Assembly: GCA_934119965.1 (NCBI GenBank)
Contig: CAKOTA010000004.1
Coordinates: 18,364-82,363 of the forward strand
Source: an uncultured Bacilli bacterium
Lineage (GTDB): Bacteria > Bacillota_I > Bacilli_A > RF39 > UBA660
Direction: 5' to 3'
Length of the DNA: 64,000 nt
In this document: positions 60,131 to 64,000 of the stretch, piece after piece
Layout of the letters: each line of letters begins with the position of its first letter
Position numbering within the stretch: the stretch's first letter is position 1
Made by a program: the position numbers and the translations under genes
Notes under the pieces: model-generated
Databases searched by the model: none
Told to the model about the DNA's origin: nothing
The model's input: the letters and a program-made list of their open reading frames with translations, nothing else

Positions 60131-60997
60131 ATGAATTATATAGAAGAATATAAAAAATATTTATTAATCGACAAAAAATACAGTAATAATACGATATTAT
60201 CATATATGAATGATTTAAATAATTTCAATAATTTTATTCAAAAAAACATTATTAAAGTAAATAAGAATGATGTTTTAAAATTTATTGAATTTGAAAGAAC
60301 AAAAAAAGATGTTAGATCAGTATCACATTCATTAACTGTAATTAGAAACTTTTATAATTTTTTGATCATAGAAAATATAATAAAAGAAAATCCGACTGAT
60401 AAGATAGACTCTCCTAAACTTAAAAAAAGTCTACCAACAGTTCTATCAAAAGAAGAAGTAGATGATCTATTAAATATAGAATTAAATAATAAATATGATT
60501 ATCGTAATAAAGCAATGCTTGAATTAATGTATGCTACCGGAATGCGAATAAGTGAATTAATTAACATTCAAATGGAAGATATTAATTTAAATAACTCATG
60601 TGTTATTGTAAATGGAAAAGGAAATAAAGAAAGAAAAATTCCTTTTGATGAAATAACAACTTATTACTTAGAAAAATATATAAATGAATATCGAAAACAG
60701 TTTTTAAAAAAAATAAATAATTATTTATTTTTAAATTGTTTTGGTGAAAAAATATCTAGACAAGCTTTTTTTAAGACAATTAAATCTTTAGCAACCAAAA
60801 AAAATATTCATAAAAATTTTTCACCTCATACACTAAGACATTCATTCGCAACTCATATGGTAGAAAATGGCGCTGATTTAAGAAGCGTTCAAATATTACT
60901 TGGACATAGCGATATTTCAACAACTCAGATATATACAAATATTTCAAATAAATTTATAAGAGAAAATTATGAAAAAAGTCATCCACATAATGACTAA
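60131..60997 (+). CDS. xerD: Tyrosine recombinase XerD
   Basis: The 288-residue Xer recombinase has the core-binding domain (NYIEEYKKYLLIDKKYSNNT) and a catalytic domain with Arg in ATGMRISELINI, Lys in GKGNKERKIP, HTLRHSFATHMV, GHSDISTTQIY and Tyr in IYTNIS. It lies directly before deoB, the Bacillus order ripX(xerD)-drm. TATAAT at 60106-60111 overlaps the ATG at 60110, so the ATG at 60131 after GGTAGATGAT is the likely start. With the 24314 gene it should form the XerCD pair. Confidence 0.9.
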   Translation: MNYIEEYKKYLLIDKKYSNNTILSYMNDLNNFNNFIQKNIIKVNKNDVLKFIEFERTKKDVRSVSHSLTVIRNFYNFLIIENIIKENPTDKIDSPKLKKSLPTVLSKEEVDDLLNIELNNKYDYRNKAMLELMYATGMRISELINIQMEDINLNNSCVIVNGKGNKERKIPFDEITTYYLEKYINEYRKQFLKKINNYLFLNCFGEKISRQAFFKTIKSLATKKNIHKNFSPHTLRHSFATHMVENGADLRSVQILLGHSDISTTQIYTNISNKFIRENYEKSHPHND

Positions 60998-61009
60998 AAG
61001 GAGGATATT

Positions 61010-62170
61010 ATGTTTAAAAGAATAATTTTAATAGTATTAGATTCAGTGGGAATTGGAGCTGCAAAAGATGCTGATAAATATGATGATTTAGGAACGAATA
61101 CATTTGGTCATGCTGTAGAAGGACATAAGGAACTAGAAAACTTTAAAAAACTAGGATATTATAATTTATTAAATAATACAAATGATGAAACAATTAGTAT
61201 TTATACTAAAGGAATAGAACAAAGTAATGGTAAAGACACTTTAACAGGTCACTCAGAAATGATGGGCGTAATTACTGTAAAACCATTTAAAACATTTATG
61301 AATGGGTTTCCTAAAGAATTGATTGATGAAATAGAAAAAATAAGCAGCAGAAAAGTAATTGGTAATTGTGTAGCTAGTGGAACAGAAATAATAAAAGAAT
61401 TAGGCGAAAGACAAATGAAAACAGGAGAATTAATTGTCTATACTTCAGCTGATTCAGTTTTACAAATAGCTGCTCATGAAGAAATAATTCCATTAAAAGA
61501 ATTATATGATATATGTGAAAAAGTAAGAGAAATAACCTTGAAAGATGAATGGAAAGTTGGAAGAATAATCGCTAGACCATATGTAGGAACAAATAAAGAT
61601 AATTTTACAAGAACTCCAAATCGCCATGATTATGCCTTAAACCCTGCTCATACAACAGTTTTAGACAACTTAAAAGCAAAAGGTTACGATGTACTTGCTA
61701 TTGGAAAAATAAGTGACATATTTAATAATTGTGGCATTACAAAAAGTACTAAAACAAAAGATAATACTGATGGTATTGAAAAAATAATCGAAACATTAAA
61801 AACAAATTATAATGGATTATGTTTTGCTAATTTGAATGACTATGATTCTAAATATGGCCATAGAAGAAACAAAGAAGGCTATTATATGGCTTTAAAAGAA
61901 TTTAATGATAAATTGCCTGAAATAATTAATTATTTAAAATTTGATGATTTAATGATAATTACAGCTGATCATGGGAATGATCCAACATATAAAGGAACAG
62001 ACCATACAAGAGAAAATATTCCAGTAGTATTTTATTCAAAAAAACTTAAGAAAACTGGAAGAATCAATGATTTAAATGGTTTTGCTGATATCGGAGCTAC
62101 TATAGCTGATAATTTTAATGTTGAAATAGTAGCTGGAGAAAGTATATTAAATAAATTAAAAGGAGAATAA
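61010..62170 (+). CDS. deoB: Phosphopentomutase
   Basis: DeoB converts ribose- or deoxyribose-1-phosphate to the 5-phosphate, the step after DeoD. The 386-residue alkaline-phosphatase-like enzyme has IILIVLDSVGIGAAKDADKY with the metal-binding Asp, the phospho-acceptor region GKDTLTGHSEMMGV with Thr, and the C-terminal metal sites DYDSKYGHRRN and ITADHGNDPTYKGTDHTRE. An AGGAGG-type site precedes the ATG, 12 bases after xerD. A nagZ-like gene follows after one base. Confidence 0.96.
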   Translation: MFKRIILIVLDSVGIGAAKDADKYDDLGTNTFGHAVEGHKELENFKKLGYYNLLNNTNDETISIYTKGIEQSNGKDTLTGHSEMMGVITVKPFKTFMNGFPKELIDEIEKISSRKVIGNCVASGTEIIKELGERQMKTGELIVYTSADSVLQIAAHEEIIPLKELYDICEKVREITLKDEWKVGRIIARPYVGTNKDNFTRTPNRHDYALNPAHTTVLDNLKAKGYDVLAIGKISDIFNNCGITKSTKTKDNTDGIEKIIETLKTNYNGLCFANLNDYDSKYGHRRNKEGYYMALKEFNDKLPEIINYLKFDDLMIITADHGNDPTYKGTDHTRENIPVVFYSKKLKKTGRINDLNGFADIGATIADNFNVEIVAGESILNKLKGE

Positions 62171-62171
62171 A

Positions 62172-63308
62172 ATGAAAAAAATATTTGCTATATTAACTGG
62201 TGTAGTAATTATTTTTTCTTTTTTTGTTTATGATGTTTGTAATAGAAAAGAAGAAAAATATGAAAAGACAAAACAAGTGAATTTGGAAACAAAAGAATTA
62301 TTTGAAGACTATTATAAGAAAGCCAATGAATTATTAAATACAATGACAATTGATGAAAAAATAGCTCAATTATTTCTAGTCAGAGTTCCAGACAATAGCT
62401 TAGAAGAAGTGAAAAAATATCAATTTGGAGGTTATATATTATTCAGCAAAGATACTAAAAATTTGACCAAAGATGAATTGAAAAATAAAATAACATCTTG
62501 GCAAGATGTAAGCAAAATTCCCCTTTTGATAGCGGTTGATGAAGAGGGTGGAACAGTTGCAAGAATAAGCAATAATAAAAATTTAAGAGAAACAAAATTT
62601 AAATCAAGTCAAGAACTATATAATGAGGGTGGATTTGATTTAATAAAGGAAGATACAAAAGAAAAAAATAATTTATTGTATGAATTAGGAATTAATGTTA
62701 ATTTAGCGCCTGTAGCTGATATTTCTACTAATCCAGATGATTATATGTATAAACGTTCATTTGGTAAAGACTATACTAAAACAAAAGAATATATTAAAAC
62801 TGTAATTAGAGCTAGTAAAAATACAAATGTAAGTAATGTTTTAAAACATTTTCCTGGGTATGGAAACAATGTAGATACTCATACTGGTGTAGCTATTGAT
62901 AATCGAACATTAGATGAGTTTAGAAAAAATGATTTTATTCCTTTTATTCAAGGAATTAATGAGGGTGCTGAAGCAATTCTAGTTTCTCATAATGTTATTA
63001 AAAATATTGAAAATGTCCCAGCTTCATTATCTAAAAATGTCCATAATATTTTAAGAAATGAATTAAAATTTAGTGGTATTATTATGACTGACGATTTGGC
63101 AATGTCAGGAATAACAAAATACATTACTGAATCACCTAGTGTAATGGCTTTAAAAGCAGGTAATGATTTAATCATTATTACAGATTATTTAACAGGTATA
63201 AATGATATTAAAAATTCTCTAAATAATAATGAAATAAATGAAGACTTAATTAATAAAGCAGTTTTAAAAATAATTGCTTGGAAATATTATAAAGGATTAA
63301 TTAAATAG
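62172..63308 (+). CDS. nagZ: Glycoside hydrolase family 3, beta-N-acetylhexosaminidase (NagZ-like)
   Basis: The 378-residue protein has an N-terminal membrane or signal segment (about 3-22, VIIFSFFVYDVCNRKEE) and a GH3 barrel with LLIAVDEEGGTVARI, NVNLAPVADIST, the NagZ hallmark KHFPGYGNNVDTHTG and the nucleophile Asp in GIIMTDDLAMSGI. It should remove GlcNAc from muropeptides. The anchor suggests action outside the cell, as for Bacillus NagZ, unlike the cytoplasmic E. coli enzyme. It is co-transcribed with deoB. Confidence 0.9.
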   Translation: MKKIFAILTGVVIIFSFFVYDVCNRKEEKYEKTKQVNLETKELFEDYYKKANELLNTMTIDEKIAQLFLVRVPDNSLEEVKKYQFGGYILFSKDTKNLTKDELKNKITSWQDVSKIPLLIAVDEEGGTVARISNNKNLRETKFKSSQELYNEGGFDLIKEDTKEKNNLLYELGINVNLAPVADISTNPDDYMYKRSFGKDYTKTKEYIKTVIRASKNTNVSNVLKHFPGYGNNVDTHTGVAIDNRTLDEFRKNDFIPFIQGINEGAEAILVSHNVIKNIENVPASLSKNVHNILRNELKFSGIIMTDDLAMSGITKYITESPSVMALKAGNDLIIITDYLTGINDIKNSLNNNEINEDLINKAVLKIIAWKYYKGLIK

Positions 63309-63354
63309 AATTTATTATTTAATTTTGTTATAATTTAAGAGAATGGTGGTGTTT

Positions 63355-63522
63355 ATGGAACAAAAATTTCAAATTGAAAATGACAATGGTACAATCAATG
63401 TTAATTTTATAGGAATTCCTTTAAAAGAAGATATTGATATTGAAGAAAACAAAAACATGATTGCTATTTTGGATAGAATAAATAATAAAGCTAAAAATAA
63501 AACATATATTAAAACTAAATAA
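63355..63522 (+). CDS. Small hypothetical protein (55 aa)
   Basis: TATAAT (63329-63334) and GGTGGTG precede an ATG at 63355 and a frame of 55 codons. The product, MEQKFQIENDNGTINVNFIG and so on, has beta-like strands, then an acidic KEDIDIEENKNM and a basic end NKAKNKTYIKTK. It has no membrane segment. Own promoter and ribosome site make it a credible gene; the function is unknown. Confidence 0.6.
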   Translation: MEQKFQIENDNGTINVNFIGIPLKEDIDIEENKNMIAILDRINNKAKNKTYIKTK

Positions 63523-63586
63523 AAGACATATATTTGATGTGAACCCCATTTAGGAGACATCATAAAAAAAGGCTTTTACAAAAATT

Positions 63587-63633
63587 AAAAATCAAGGGCG
63601 AACGAAGTGAGTTCATCTAGACCCTTGATTTTT
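63587..63633 (+). terminator. Strong long-stem hairpin, probably a bidirectional terminator
   Basis: AAAAATCAAGGG and CCCTTGATTTTT form a perfect 12-bp stem. The 23-base loop contains a smaller GAAC/GTTC hairpin. The A run before and T run after suit termination on both strands. A second possible hairpin, GATGT/ACATC, lies at 63536-63561. Confidence 0.7.
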
Positions 63634-63672
63634 ATTATGTAATTATAATATTTATTCAAATAAAGCTTGTCT

Positions 63673-63858
63673 TTATTTGTTATCTATTAATAAATTAACT
63701 AAATATAGAACATCTTCTGCATATTCAACAATGTTAGAATCCGGTTCTTCCATATCTGGACATAATCTATTATATAATTCAAAATCATATCCGCCATTAT
63801 TTTTTAGAAATTCTATTACTACTTCTAATTTATATATTAATTCATCTTTATTTATCAT
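63673..63858 (-). CDS. Small acidic hypothetical protein (61 aa)
   Basis: The 61-residue acidic protein (DELIYKLEVVIEFLKNN, LCPDMEEPDSNIVEYAED, LYLVNLLIDNK) should be all helical. Its ATG lies inside the end of the upstream minus-strand gene with an 11-base overlap, so the two are translationally coupled. A GAAAGG site is present. Small acidic proteins coupled to a basic-tailed neighbour are often immunity or antitoxin proteins, but nothing else here proves that. Confidence 0.6.
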   Translation of the reverse strand: MINKDELIYKLEVVIEFLKNNGGYDFELYNRLCPDMEEPDSNIVEYAEDVLYLVNLLIDNK

Positions 63859-64000
63859 TTTTCTTATAACCTTTCTTCTTATTAATTTTCTTTCCTTTAA
63901 TTCTAGTTGTATTATAAAATTCTATCCATTCTTCAACTAATTGTATATATTCTTCTAAAGATGTGATATTATTGTTATACAAAGTTTCCTTTTTAAGGAG
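63848..64000 (-). CDS. C-terminal end of an unidentified protein (partial), basic tail
   Basis: The minus-strand frame enters from the right edge and ends at 63848-63850, giving 50 residues: LLKKETLYNNNITSLEEYIQ, then LVEEWIEFYNTTRI, then a very basic tail KGKKINKKKGYKKNDK. The E-E-W-I-E-F-Y-N-x-x-R-I part resembles the end of IS3-type integrase domains, but the usual L-x-G-x-x-P-x-E-Y-R end is missing. It could also be the tail of a toxin whose partner is the coupled 61-residue protein. Both readings are tentative. Confidence 0.45.
   Translation of the reverse strand, partial: LLKKETLYNNNITSLEEYIQLVEEWIEFYNTTRIKGKKINKKKGYKKNDK

Noticed and set aside
24314..60997. Two tyrosine recombinases considered as prophage or transposon integrases flanking an island
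   Set aside because: Both have XerC/XerD length and motifs, the second sits next to deoB as in Bacillus, and the DNA between holds core genes such as dnaG and rpoD.
1..64000. UGA-as-tryptophan code of Mycoplasma
   Set aside because: Many genes end in TGA with the next gene starting in overlap, and tryptophan positions in conserved motifs are TGG.

Overview
The window is AT-rich DNA from a low-GC member of the Bacillota, most likely an uncultured Bacilli lineage close to the Mollicutes (RF39/Acholeplasma-like). The lineage is inferred from gene content and order, not from a marker phylogeny. TGA is used as a stop and tryptophan is TGG, so the Mycoplasma code does not apply. Gene blocks match Bacillus order: rpsP-khpA, ireB-ruvX-DUF1292-mltG-trmR, dnaG-sigA-trmK and xerD-deoB. 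A CotE homologue and a VrrA/YqfQ homologue point to a spore-forming ancestry. Each of these two genes has a SigK-like promoter candidate.

Layout. 1-7.4 kb: small membrane and ASCH-like genes, cotE, rpsP-khpA, then a cell-wall block (hydrolase, membrane-anchored MurF-like ligase, Ddl, FemAB-like transferase). 7.4-8.8 kb: tRNA-Lys and a toxin-antitoxin-like operon with duplicated PemK-like genes and a palindromic operator. 8.8-17.2 kb: miaB, two paralogous HExGH metalloproteins, mutL, a TcaA-like protein and a degenerate RNase J. 17.3-21.8 kb: MarR regulator with a heterodimeric ABC exporter. 21.8-35.8 kb: a surface protein behind a poly-G promoter, xerC, the ireB-to-trmR cluster, a giant repeat-bearing pilin, a lipoprotein, a second pilin and a polysaccharide deacetylase. 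35.9-48.2 kb: DUF1016 genes, deoD, an M16 pair, more surface proteins, comEA and comEC. 48.4-57.7 kb: D,D-carboxypeptidase with a pilin, dnaG-sigA-trmK, another surface protein, yqfQ, a PilC-like platform protein and prepilin peptidase. 57.7-64 kb: rarA, a second poly-G promoter with a surface protein, xerD-deoB-nagZ, and a small gene pair at the right edge.

The most unusual content is a dispersed cell-surface system. Six secreted or anchored paralogues share an N-terminal membrane segment followed by a short module (pattern: Y-x-P-x-D-S-x-W-x-V-x-N-V-x-x-A-L-x-x-L-Y). The same module closes two type IV prepilins, one carrying a 519-bp tandem repeat about 7.4 times. Two surface genes lie behind near-identical promoters in which a run of 10 or 9 G sits between -35 and -10. 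Another promoter pair shares an inverted repeat. One surface protein ends in a formylglycine-enzyme/C-type-lectin-like domain whose last 120 bases or so are sharply adenine-poor, as in targets of diversity-generating retroelements. Prepilin peptidase, the platform protein, ComEA and ComEC are all present, so pilus assembly and DNA uptake can be inferred. No assembly ATPase, reverse transcriptase or CRISPR array was seen here.

With start codons corrected, no stretch longer than 300 bases lacks a gene. The longest gaps (48168-48430 and 58955-59224) hold terminators and promoters. Function calls rest on motif and family recognition by eye; no database search was run.
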